A DNA stretch of 62,654 bases from Actinomadura hibisca NBRC 15177 (GTDB lineage Bacteria; Actinomycetota; Actinomycetes; Streptosporangiales; Streptosporangiaceae), in assembly GCF_001552635.1 (NCBI RefSeq), contig NZ_BCRO01000058.1, positions 1 through 62,654 of the forward strand, given 5' to 3'. The position numbers and the translations under genes were made by a program. The notes below the pieces were generated by a model. It did no database searches. It was not told the DNA's origin and worked only from the letters and a program-made list of their open reading frames with translations. The stretch's first letter is position 1. Each line of letters begins with the position of its first letter. Shown one piece after another: positions 33,710-42,499 of the stretch.

Positions 33710-34993
33710 TCACCCCGGCGTCGGCGGCCCGGCGGGCGGCTCGGCGGGCGGTTCGGCGTCGGCTCGCTGGGCGCGGCGCTGCGCCTGCCGCGCCTTGTCG
33801 GACTGGCGGCCGAGCGCCGCGACGCGCTCCTCGTCGCGGGTCAGGTTCTCGCCGGTCGCCGGGTCGAACACGTGCATCTTGGCGGTGTTGACCCACAACT
33901 CCACCTCGTCCCCGGCGGTGATGAGGCTGGCCGCGTCCAGCGCCACCACGGCCTGGGTGCGCATCTGGTCGCTGTCCAGCTCGCGCGACAACTCGCGGAG
34001 CTGCTCGGCCAGGTCGCGCGGGGCCTCGTAGGGGACGTAGGCGTACTGCTCGTTGCCCAGCCACTCGGTGACGTCCACCCGGACCCGCACGACCGCGCCC
34101 TGCGCCCGCTTCTCCGCGCTCACCAGCGACGCGTCCTCGAAATCCTCCGGCCGGATGCCGACCAGCACCACCGTGCGGTCGCCCGCCACGCCCGCGCTGG
34201 GCAGCGCGCCGGTGTCGAACGCGCCGAGCGGCGTGAGCAGCCGCGAACCCTCCACCTGCGCGGGCAGGAAGTTCATCGACGGCGACCCGATGAACCCCGC
34301 CACGAACAGGTTCACGGGCTGCTCGTACAACTCGCGCGGGCTGCCCACCTGCTGCAACTCGCCCTTGCGCAGCACCGCGACGCGGTCGCCGAGCGTCATC
34401 GCCTCGGTCTGGTCGTGGGTGACGTAGACGGTGGTGACGCCGAGCCGCCGCTGGAGGCGGGAGATCTCGGTGCGCATCTGGCCGCGCAGCTTGGCGTCCA
34501 GGTTCGACAGCGGCTCGTCGAACAGGAACGCGTCGGCCTGCCGGACGATCGCGCGCCCCATCGCCACGCGCTGGCGCTGCCCGCCCGACAGGTTGGCGGG
34601 CTTGCGCTCCAGGTGCTCGGTCAGCTCCAGCAGGTCGGCGGTCTCGCGGACGCGCCGGTCCACCTCCTCGCCGGGCTTCTTGGCCAGCCGCAGCGGGAAG
34701 GCGATGTTCTCGTACACCGTCAGGTGCGGGTAGAGCGCGTAGTTCTGGAAGACCATCGACAGGTTGCGCCGGCGCGGCGCGACCTGGTTGACGACCTTCT
34801 CGCCGATCCGCATCTCGCCCGAGGTGATGTCCTCCAGCCCCACGATCATGCGCAGCAGGGTGGACTTGCCGCAGCCGGACGGCCCGACCAGGATCATGAA
34901 CTCGCCGTCCTGGACGTCCAGGGACACGTCGTTCACGGCCGGGAAGCCGTCGCCGTACTGCTTGACGATGTTCTGCATGGTGATGGCGGCCAT
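33710..34993 (-). CDS. Sugar ABC importer ATPase (MsmK/UgpC-like)
   Basis: 427 residues. The ATPase domain has Walker A GPSGCGKST near residue 37, signature LSGGQRQRVAMGRA near 134 and Walker B FLFDEPLSNLDAKLR near 156, the CUT1 sugar-importer pattern. A regulatory TOBE-type domain follows. The final ~45 residues are an unusual Arg/Gln/Ala then Pro-rich tail (KARQAQRRAQRADAEPP), longer than in typical MsmK proteins. It is the last gene of the operon, 12 bp after the inner permease. ATG 34993 follows AGGGGAG. Confidence 0.92.
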   Translation of the reverse strand: MAAITMQNIVKQYGDGFPAVNDVSLDVQDGEFMILVGPSGCGKSTLLRMIVGLEDITSGEMRIGEKVVNQVAPRRRNLSMVFQNYALYPHLTVYENIAFPLRLAKKPGEEVDRRVRETADLLELTEHLERKPANLSGGQRQRVAMGRAIVRQADAFLFDEPLSNLDAKLRGQMRTEISRLQRRLGVTTVYVTHDQTEAMTLGDRVAVLRKGELQQVGSPRELYEQPVNLFVAGFIGSPSMNFLPAQVEGSRLLTPLGAFDTGALPSAGVAGDRTVVLVGIRPEDFEDASLVSAEKRAQGAVVRVRVDVTEWLGNEQYAYVPYEAPRDLAEQLRELSRELDSDQMRTQAVVALDAASLITAGDEVELWVNTAKMHVFDPATGENLTRDEERVAALGRQSDKARQAQRRAQRADAEPPAEPPAGPPTPG

Positions 34994-35005
34994 GGCGCGG
35001 CTCCC

Positions 35006-35836
35006 CTATCCCTTGACGGCGCCGGACGTGAGCCCGGCCACGATGCGGCGCTGGAACAGCAGCACGATGACCACGACCGGGATCGTCACCACCACGGCGG
35101 CGGCGCAGATCGCGGTGGCGGGCTGCTCGAACTGCGACTCCCCGGTGAAGAACGCGAGCGCGGCCGGGACGGGCCGGGCGCGGTCGGAGGAGGTGAGCGA
35201 GATGCCGAACACGAAGTCGTTCCAGCAGAAGAAGAAGGTGAGGATCGCGGCGGTGAACACCCCGGGCGCGGCCAGCGGCACGATCACCTTGCGGAACGCC
35301 TGCCAGGTGGTGGCCCCGTCCACCTGCGCGGCCTGCTCCATCTCCCACGGGATCTCGCGGAAGAACGCCGACAACGTCCAGATCGCCAGCGGCAGCGCGA
35401 ACGAGATGTAGGGGATGATCAGCCCCGGCCAGGTGTCGTACAGCCCGACGTCGCGCCACAGGTTGAACAGCGGCCCGACCAGCGACACCACCGGGAACAT
35501 CGCGATCGCCAGCGCGAACGACAGGATCAGCTTCTTGCCGGGGAACTCCAGCCGCGCGATCGCGTAGGCCACCAGCGTCGCGAACACCACCCCGACGAAG
35601 GTGGCGATGAGCGAGATGCCGATCGAGTTGACCAGCGCGGAGGTGAACAGGTCGGTCTCGAAGACCGTCCGGTAGTTCTCCCACGTCCAGTCGTCGGGCA
35701 GGAAGCCGGGCTTGTTGCCGACCTCGCCCGGCTGCTTGAACGAGAGCATCACGATCCACAGGATCGGGAACAACGACCAGACCAGGATCAGCGCCGAGGC
35801 GACGATCCACAGCCACTTGGAACGGGCCGACTCCAT
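35006..35836 (-). CDS. Sugar ABC importer permease (MalG-like)
   Basis: 276 residues, six membrane helices. The EAA loop that contacts the ATPase reads EMEQAAQVDGATTWQAFRKV near residue 165. The N-terminus (SKWLWIVASALILVWSLFPI) is the expected first helix. Its ATG overlaps the stop of the upstream permease (TGATG), so translation is coupled. CUT1 systems import di- and oligosaccharides or glycerol phosphate. Confidence 0.92.
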   Translation of the reverse strand: MESARSKWLWIVASALILVWSLFPILWIVMLSFKQPGEVGNKPGFLPDDWTWENYRTVFETDLFTSALVNSIGISLIATFVGVVFATLVAYAIARLEFPGKKLILSFALAIAMFPVVSLVGPLFNLWRDVGLYDTWPGLIIPYISFALPLAIWTLSAFFREIPWEMEQAAQVDGATTWQAFRKVIVPLAAPGVFTAAILTFFFCWNDFVFGISLTSSDRARPVPAALAFFTGESQFEQPATAICAAAVVVTIPVVVIVLLFQRRIVAGLTSGAVKG

Positions 35837-36768
35837 CAGCGGTCACCTCGCACCCGGGACAGGTCCACCCGGAATCCCTTGATGAACACCGCCGCGATGA
35901 CCAGCACCGACAGGAACAGCAGCACGCCGACCGCGTTGCCCATGCCGATGGAGGTCCGCTCGATGCCCTGCCGGTAGGTCAGGAACGACAACGACTCGGT
36001 GCCCTCCTGGCCCCGGGTCATGATGAAGATGTTGTCGAAGATCCGCCAGGCGTCCAGGGCGCGGAACAACACCGCGACCATGATGGCGGCCTTCATGTTG
36101 GGGACGGTCACCCGCCAGAGCCGCTGCCAGGCGGTCGCGCCGTCCACCGTCGCGGCCTCGCCGAGGTCGCCGGGCACCTGCGCGAGCCCGGCCAGCAGCA
36201 ACAGCGACACGAACGGGGTGGTCTTCCAGATCTCCGACAGGATGATCACGAACAGCGAGGACCAGCGGCCCGAGAACCAGGCGTGGTCGCCGAGCCCGAA
36301 CCACGGGTTGACGAAGCCCGAGGCCAGGTCGAAGGCGAAGAACCAGGCGAACGCCGAGATCACGGTGACGAAGCCGTAGGGCACCAGGATCGCGGTGCGC
36401 ACCGTGCGCCGCCCGAAGACCGCCCGGTGCATCACCAGCGCCAGCCCGAACCCGATCACCAGCTCCACGCCCACCGTGATCGCGGTGATGAGGAAGGTGG
36501 TGAACACGTCGGACCAGAACAGCCCGTCGCTGAGCGCGGTCGCGTAGTTGGCGAACCACACGAACTCGCGGTCGTCGGGGGCGGTGAGCCGGTAGCTGAA
36601 CAGCGACAACCAGAGCGCGTTCAGCAGCGGGTAGGCCGTCACCAGCAACATCACGACCACGGCCGGGGCCGCCAGGATGAGACCGAGCCGCCGTTCCGCC
36701 CGGCCGCGGTCGGAGATCTGCGCCCGGCCGCGCGCAGGTGGCGCGGGCGCCTTGTCCATCGTCGTCAC
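35836..36768 (-). CDS. Sugar ABC importer permease (MalF-like)
   Basis: 310 residues with about six membrane helices and the EAA loop LGEAATVDGATAWQRLWRV near residue 205. The start is GTG 36768, placed by GGAGG 6 bp upstream; ATG 36759 is a weaker alternative. It overlaps the next permease by one base and follows the binding-protein gene by 31 bp, so all four genes are one transcription unit. Confidence 0.9.
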   Translation of the reverse strand: MTTMDKAPAPPARGRAQISDRGRAERRLGLILAAPAVVVMLLVTAYPLLNALWLSLFSYRLTAPDDREFVWFANYATALSDGLFWSDVFTTFLITAITVGVELVIGFGLALVMHRAVFGRRTVRTAILVPYGFVTVISAFAWFFAFDLASGFVNPWFGLGDHAWFSGRWSSLFVIILSEIWKTTPFVSLLLLAGLAQVPGDLGEAATVDGATAWQRLWRVTVPNMKAAIMVAVLFRALDAWRIFDNIFIMTRGQEGTESLSFLTYRQGIERTSIGMGNAVGVLLFLSVLVIAAVFIKGFRVDLSRVRGDR

Positions 36769-36799
36769 AGCGCACCTCCGGTGGGCACGGCGGCGGGCG

Positions 36800-38116
36800 T
36801 CACAGCAGCGCCTCGTCGCGCAGGACCTGGCGGACGAACTCGCCGGACCGGCGCGGCGTGGACGAGGGGTCCACCGACGCGGGCGGGTGCCAGCGGCTCT
36901 GCACCGCACCCGACACGTCGGTGTAGTAGGGCGTGATCGGCCGGGGCGCGGCGCGGTTGATCGAGTCGCGGATCAGCGGCGCCATCGGGAACTCCTTGAC
37001 CACGTCGGGGTCGTCGAAGATCTCGGGCCGGGCCGCCGGGTTGCCGGAGTCGAGCATGTAGAACTTCATGTTCGGCGTCGAGGTGATGCACCTGACGGCC
37101 TCGACGGCGTGGTCCTTGTGCTTGCCGTACGCGCCGATGCCCAGCTCGATGCCGCCGAAGGGGGGCTTGCTGTCCTGCCCGGCGGCGACCTTCGGGTAGG
37201 GGGCCCAGCCGAGGTCGCCGGGGATGGACTTGTCGATGACACCGTCCTTGGCGTCGCCGTTCTCGGCCCGCCAGATGTAACCCCAGTTGACCATGAAGCC
37301 GCCGCGCGCCCCGTTCAGCAGGGAGCGGGCCGCCTCCTCGTCGTCGGTGGCGATGGTGGGCCCGGCGGCCTTCGACCGCGCCAGCTTGGCGATGATCGTG
37401 GCGGCCTGCCGCCCGGCCGGGGAGTCGATGTCGATGGCGGCCTCGTCGCCGCGCTCGGCGGCGCTGATGATCTTCCCGCCGGCCGAGGCGATCAGGGCGT
37501 TCACCCAGACCATGTAGCCCTCGTACCGGTTGCCCTGCACGCCGACGGTGCTGCCGGTGCGCACCGCCGCGTCGATCATCTTGTCCCAGGTGAAGTCGGC
37601 GGCCGACGGGTCCACGCCCGCCTTCCGCGCGACCGACTTGCGGTACCAGAGCAACTGCGTGTTGGCCCAGAACGGTGCGCCGTACAGCTTGCCCTCCCAG
37701 GTGGAGTTCTCCACCGCCGGAGGGAACACGCCCTGGGTGAACTGCGGCCGTTCGGCGTCGGTGAAGGGGCGCAGGAACCCGGCGTTGGCGGCCTCGGCGA
37801 CGAACACCGGGTCCAGGCTCATGATGTCGAGCCCGGAGTCCTTGGCGGCGAGCCGCCGGACGAGCTGCTCGCGCTGCTGGGTGGCGTCGTTGGGCAGCAC
37901 CGACGTCTCGATCCGGTACTTCCCGCCGGACGCCTTGGTGCACGAGGCGGCGAGCTTGGCCTGGCCGCCGCTGTCGGGGTTGATGTACCAGCGCAGCGTG
38001 GGGGTGCCGCCCTCACCGCCGCACGCCGCCAGCCCGCTGGCCAGCAGCGCCAGCGCCGCCGCGCCCCGGGCGACGCGGCCCCGTCCGCCGTACCGCTTCC
38101 TCGCTCGCTCGACCAT
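36800..38116 (-). CDS. Sugar ABC importer extracellular solute-binding lipoprotein
   Basis: 438 residues. A lipoprotein signal peptide (ARGAAALALLASGLAAC, Cys at about residue 32) precedes a family 1 solute-binding fold: TLRWYINPD, LDIMSLDPVFVAEAANAGFL, GKLYGAPFWANTQLLWYRK and ARSLLNGARGGFMVNWGY. The ligand is expected to be a carbohydrate, in keeping with the MalFG-type permeases. ATG 38116 follows GGGAGG. It leads the operon. No glycosidase or dedicated regulator lies next to it; the nearest LacI gene is almost 9 kb away. Confidence 0.9.
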   Translation of the reverse strand: MVERARKRYGGRGRVARGAAALALLASGLAACGGEGGTPTLRWYINPDSGGQAKLAASCTKASGGKYRIETSVLPNDATQQREQLVRRLAAKDSGLDIMSLDPVFVAEAANAGFLRPFTDAERPQFTQGVFPPAVENSTWEGKLYGAPFWANTQLLWYRKSVARKAGVDPSAADFTWDKMIDAAVRTGSTVGVQGNRYEGYMVWVNALIASAGGKIISAAERGDEAAIDIDSPAGRQAATIIAKLARSKAAGPTIATDDEEAARSLLNGARGGFMVNWGYIWRAENGDAKDGVIDKSIPGDLGWAPYPKVAAGQDSKPPFGGIELGIGAYGKHKDHAVEAVRCITSTPNMKFYMLDSGNPAARPEIFDDPDVVKEFPMAPLIRDSINRAAPRPITPYYTDVSGAVQSRWHPPASVDPSSTPRRSGEFVRQVLRDEALL

Positions 38117-38447
38117 CGGGCCTCCCGAAGCCTCCCACCACCTGCGGGCGCTTCGCCGGGCCGCATGCATGGCGGGACCGACCTCCACTCAAACACCGGA
38201 CCCCGGGCATGTCGAGACACGATTCGCGCACGGTAAGGAAGAGGCGACCCACCGCAAACACGCGGCACGTCCGCAACACGACGGGCACGCGTTCCCCCTC
38301 TCGCGTCCGACTCCGGCCGCGGAGGACACGGAGGCGGAATTGGGCCTTGCCGGGCGACAGGAGCCCACCCGCAGCGGGTGCGCGTCGGCCACGTCCCCGC
38401 CACCTGGACCGGCCCGCAGGGCTGACCCGGACGGCCCGCTCCGGACG
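38117..38447. other. Upstream region of the sugar importer operon
   Basis: This 331-bp gap has no supported gene. It must hold the promoter of the importer operon. I found no LacI-type palindrome of convincing length and no clear -35/-10 pair. Confidence 0.5.
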
Positions 38448-38489
38448 GCGGCAGGGCCGCGGACCCCCGCAGGTCCGCGGCCCTGCCGC
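38448..38489 (-). terminator. Terminator after the Yx(FWY)xxD lipoprotein gene
   Basis: An 18-bp perfect stem, GCGGCAGGGCCGCGGACC (38448-38465) and GGTCCGCGGCCCTGCCGC (38472-38489), with a 6-nt loop, begins 21 bp after the stop codon. Confidence 0.87.
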
Positions 38490-38510
38490 TCTCGGAAGCC
38501 CCGGCGCGGT

Positions 38511-39518
38511 TCAGTAGCCGCCTCCATAGCCATCGTCGCCCCCGGCGTCGGCCTTCGCGGTGACCTTCTTCCCCTGCGGCGAGACCGCCCACCACACGTT
38601 CTGCACGGCCTGGCCCTTGGTGTCCCCGGCCTTCGCGTCCTTGGCGAAGTAGTACATGGGCCAGCCGTTGATGAGGAGCTGGCACTCGCCCGGCTTGCCG
38701 TCCTTGCGCTCGATGAAGCTCACCAGCGCCTTGTCGACGCCCTCGACCTTGAGCTTCTTGAAGCCGTTGAACGTCACGATCGGCCACTTGGCGCGGCAGT
38801 CGCCCGAGCAGTTGCTGACCTTGGGGCGGTCCTTGTCGAACCGGTACATCGTCCGGCCCTTGCCGTCGGTGACGATCATGCCGAGCGTCGCGTCCCGCCG
38901 GACCTTGATCGTGGTCCACCCGGCCCACCGGCCGCCCGCCGCGTTGTCGCCGTTGGGCTCCTGCTCGGCCTGCGCGGGCGGCGTCGCCGCCTTCACCCCG
39001 GCCTTCTTGCCGTCCGGCGCGCTGGCGTACCAGGTGCCGCCGACGCCCTGCCCCTTGACGTCGCCGGGGCTCTGGTCCTTGGCGTACTTGTACAGCGGCC
39101 AGCCGCCCAGCGTGACCTGCCACTTGCCGTCCGGCCGCCGCACCTTGCCGACCAGGGCCTCGTCCACGCCCTTGACCTGCGGGTCCTGCTGGCCCGCCCA
39201 CATCGGCGGCCACGCCTTGGCGCAGGCGTCGGCGCAGGTCGAGGCGGGCGGCCGGGCGGTGTCGTTGTCGAAGCGGTAGAGGGTGCGCCCCTCCCCGTCG
39301 GTGACGACCTTGCCGAGCTTGCCGACGCTCGCGACCTCCAGCGCCGACGCCGCCGGGGTCCCGGCCTCCTCGGCGGGCGCCTCGGCGGCCGGGGACTGCT
39401 TCAGCCCTGCCGAGCTGTTGCGCTGCGCGCCGCCCTGCTCCTGGCCGCAGGCGGTGACCAGCACCCCGGTCGCGGTCAGGGCGGCCGCCGCGGGGATCGC
39501 CCAACGTGGGAATTGCAT
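38511..39518 (-). CDS. Lipoprotein with Yx(FWY)xxD repeats (COG4315-like)
   Basis: 335 residues. A signal peptide ends in a lipobox (VLVTAC, Cys about 24). Two related halves follow; each contains paired repeats with the family motif: TLYRFDND and PLYKYAKD in the first, TMYRFDKD and PMYYFAKD in the second. Each half has a CADAC-AKAWPP or CSGDC-RAKWPI stretch, suggesting disulfides or metal binding. Actinomycete relatives are secreted repeat lipoproteins that have been linked to redox or signalling roles, but no reaction is established. ATG 39518 follows GGAGGAG. It is divergent from the repeat membrane protein. Confidence 0.87.
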   Translation of the reverse strand: MQFPRWAIPAAAALTATGVLVTACGQEQGGAQRNSSAGLKQSPAAEAPAEEAGTPAASALEVASVGKLGKVVTDGEGRTLYRFDNDTARPPASTCADACAKAWPPMWAGQQDPQVKGVDEALVGKVRRPDGKWQVTLGGWPLYKYAKDQSPGDVKGQGVGGTWYASAPDGKKAGVKAATPPAQAEQEPNGDNAAGGRWAGWTTIKVRRDATLGMIVTDGKGRTMYRFDKDRPKVSNCSGDCRAKWPIVTFNGFKKLKVEGVDKALVSFIERKDGKPGECQLLINGWPMYYFAKDAKAGDTKGQAVQNVWWAVSPQGKKVTAKADAGGDDGYGGGY

Positions 39519-39757
39519 CTCGTCTCCTCCGTCTCGGTTCCGGTCGATCGAGGCGGAGCGGCCGCACCGCTCTCCCGGATCGTGGAGCAGTACGGGGAGG
39601 GGCGCGGCACGGGTTCAACGGCCGGTCCCGCGCGGATCAGGACACCGGTCCCTCACCCGGGACGCGGTGAGAGGCGACACTCCGAAGCAGGGGAACCCGC
39701 GCACCGCGGGAGGTCTCTAACAAAAAGAGCAGCGAGGACGAGCGAGGGGCGAAGGCA

Positions 39758-40846
39758 TTGGAGACGCGGCAGAAGCCTCGGACGGACGCCACCGGGCCGG
39801 GCGTCGCCGGGCCGGTGACGCTGGTGAAGGCGGACGGCCCCGCCGCCGTGCCCGCCACGCCCGCCGTTCCCGCGCGGCCCGCCGGTCCGCCGTGGATCGT
39901 CGTCCCGGCCCGGATCATCGCGCTCGTGGTCGTCCTGCCGGTGCGGCTCTGCTACGAGCTGCTGCTTGGCCTGTTCCGGTCACCCCGGTGGCTGGCGAAG
40001 CCGCTGGGCCGCGCCGCGCGCGCCTTCTACAAGTACGTGCTCGCCCCGATCGGACGCGGCTTCGCGTGGGTGGGGCGCGGCGTCTGGTCGGGCGTGCGGG
40101 TGGTCGGCTCGGGCCTCGGCTGGTTGTGGCGCAACGGCGTCGCCCGGCCGCTGCACTGGTTGTTCGTCAGCGTGATCTGGGCGGCGCTGCGGGTCTTCGG
40201 GCGCGGGACGGGCAGGTTCAGCCGCTGGTTCTACCGGACGCTGCTGGCTCCCGTCGGCCGCGCGCTGGCGACGGTCCTGGACCTGCTCGTGGTGCGGCCG
40301 GTCGTCGCGATCGCGCGCGGAGCGTGGTGGTTGTTGCGGATGGCCGCCATCGGCGTCGGCAAGACCATCGAATGGCTGGTGGTGCTGCCGCTGGTCCTGC
40401 TGTGGCGGTACGTGCTGCGGCCCCCGCTGGTCGGGCTCGGCTGGGCGGCGCGCTGGCTGGGCGGGCTCCTCGCCCGCTTCGGGCGGGGCACGGGGATGGT
40501 GCTGGCGGCGTTCTGGCACGCGTTCACCGGAAGCCTGGCGTGGGCGTGGCGGGTGATCGGGACCGGGCTGCGCTGGCTGGGCCGGGTGCTGTTCGTGATC
40601 CCGGCGGTGCTGGTGTGGCGCTACGCGCTGCGGCCGGTCGCCCTGGGCGTCGCCGCCGTGTGGCGGGTCACGGTCGTGACCCCGTCCCGCTGGGTGAAGG
40701 CGAGCGTGCTGCTGCCCGCCGGACGCGGGATGCACTCGGCCTGGCGGGTGTCGGTGCGCGAACCGGCCGCGTGGGTGCGCGCGATGGTGCGGGGCACCAG
40801 CCGCGAGGTCCGGCTTCAGGTCCGACGGGCCTTCGGCCGCGCCTGA
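39758..40846 (+). CDS. Repetitive Trp/Arg-rich amphipathic protein, function unknown
   Basis: 362 residues starting at TTG 39758; GAGGGG lies 9 bp upstream and no other start is nearby. A Pro/Ala-rich N-terminus (1-45) precedes a hydrophobic segment (46-72). The rest is a series of amphipathic, Trp- and Arg-rich helices. An aromatic-[KR]-x-hydrophobic-Leu-x-Pro anchor recurs four times: FYKYVLAPIGR (90), FYRTLLAPVGR (158), LWRYVLRPPLV (215) and VWRYALRPVAL (286). It has almost no acidic residues beyond the N-terminus, so it should be strongly basic. Lipid-surface or nucleic-acid association is inferred. No known family is recognised. Confidence 0.7.
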   Translation: METRQKPRTDATGPGVAGPVTLVKADGPAAVPATPAVPARPAGPPWIVVPARIIALVVVLPVRLCYELLLGLFRSPRWLAKPLGRAARAFYKYVLAPIGRGFAWVGRGVWSGVRVVGSGLGWLWRNGVARPLHWLFVSVIWAALRVFGRGTGRFSRWFYRTLLAPVGRALATVLDLLVVRPVVAIARGAWWLLRMAAIGVGKTIEWLVVLPLVLLWRYVLRPPLVGLGWAARWLGGLLARFGRGTGMVLAAFWHAFTGSLAWAWRVIGTGLRWLGRVLFVIPAVLVWRYALRPVALGVAAVWRVTVVTPSRWVKASVLLPAGRGMHSAWRVSVREPAAWVRAMVRGTSREVRLQVRRAFGRA

Positions 40847-40879
40847 CCCACCGGCGGCCGCGATCAGCGCAATCGTGTA

Positions 40880-40908
40880 GGCCCGGCCGGGGACTCCCCG
40901 GCCGGGCC
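40880..40908. terminator. Bidirectional terminator
   Basis: A 13-bp perfect stem, GGCCCGGCCGGGG (40880-40892) and CCCCGGCCGGGCC (40896-40908), with an ACT loop, sits between the repeat protein and the convergent DUF6243 gene. Confidence 0.85.
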
Positions 40909-40913
40909 GTGTG

Positions 40914-41084
40914 TCACGCGTTCTTCTCGGCGTTGCGCTCCTGCATCTTGCGCAGCAGCTCGCGCTTCTGGGCGAGCGCGTTGGTGCCGCCCGCGCCGCC
41001 CGCCTGCCCGCCGCGCAGCTCGCGACGAGCGATCTTCTTGCGCTGGCCGCCGACGCCCAGCAGTCCGTTACGGCCCTTGGCCAT
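40914..41084 (-). CDS. DUF6243-like small basic protein
   Basis: 56 residues: MAKGRNGLLGVGGQRKKIAR, then a Gly-rich hinge, then a helical end QKRELLRKMQERNAEK. This pattern matches small actinobacterial proteins that I associate with DUF6243, of unknown function. ATG 41084 follows GGGAG. It is strongly basic and probably cytosolic. The terminator at 40880-40908 lies immediately after its stop. Confidence 0.8.
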   Translation of the reverse strand: MAKGRNGLLGVGGQRKKIARRELRGGQAGGAGGTNALAQKRELLRKMQERNAEKNA

Positions 41085-41323
41085 GCTGTCTCCCGATAGG
41101 CAGAGATGGATTCGCGGCATCTCGGCCCGTGTCCCGGGGAGCGCGGGTCTCAGCCGTTCGCGCCCCGGGCGGGCCGGAGGGCCGGGCGGTCGCGGTAGGT
41201 CCGCTTCTGGAAGGGCCACCCCTGGGCGGCCCGGGCATGGAGCAACATGTCGGTCAGGCTAGGCGGGCCGTCCCCGCCCCTCAACCGGTTTTCCGGCTGG
41301 TCCCTCTGCGATAATCGGCCGTG

Positions 41324-42400
<1,077 letters not shown>

Positions 42401-42470
42401 CGCGACGGCGGTGATCTTTTTGCCCGGCCGCGCCGGGTCACGGCGGGCCCGCGCCCGGCGGCCCGGCAAC

Positions 42471-42499
42471 AGTGATCACCCATGAGACCAGTGATCACC
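42471..42499. promoter_or_regulatory. Paired GTGATCAC palindromes around a start codon
   Basis: AGTGATCACC occurs at 42471-42480 and again at 42490-42499, a 19-bp direct spacing that brackets the ATG at 42482. Each copy contains the palindrome GTGATCAC. No Shine-Dalgarno sequence is present. This may be an operator over a leaderless start, or coincidence. Confidence 0.4.

Noticed and set aside
41085..41219. N-terminal extension of the DUF6243-like protein to 101 residues
   Set aside because: The extra 45 residues are low-complexity Pro/Arg, while the internal ATG at 41084 has a good ribosome binding site and gives the family's normal N-terminus.
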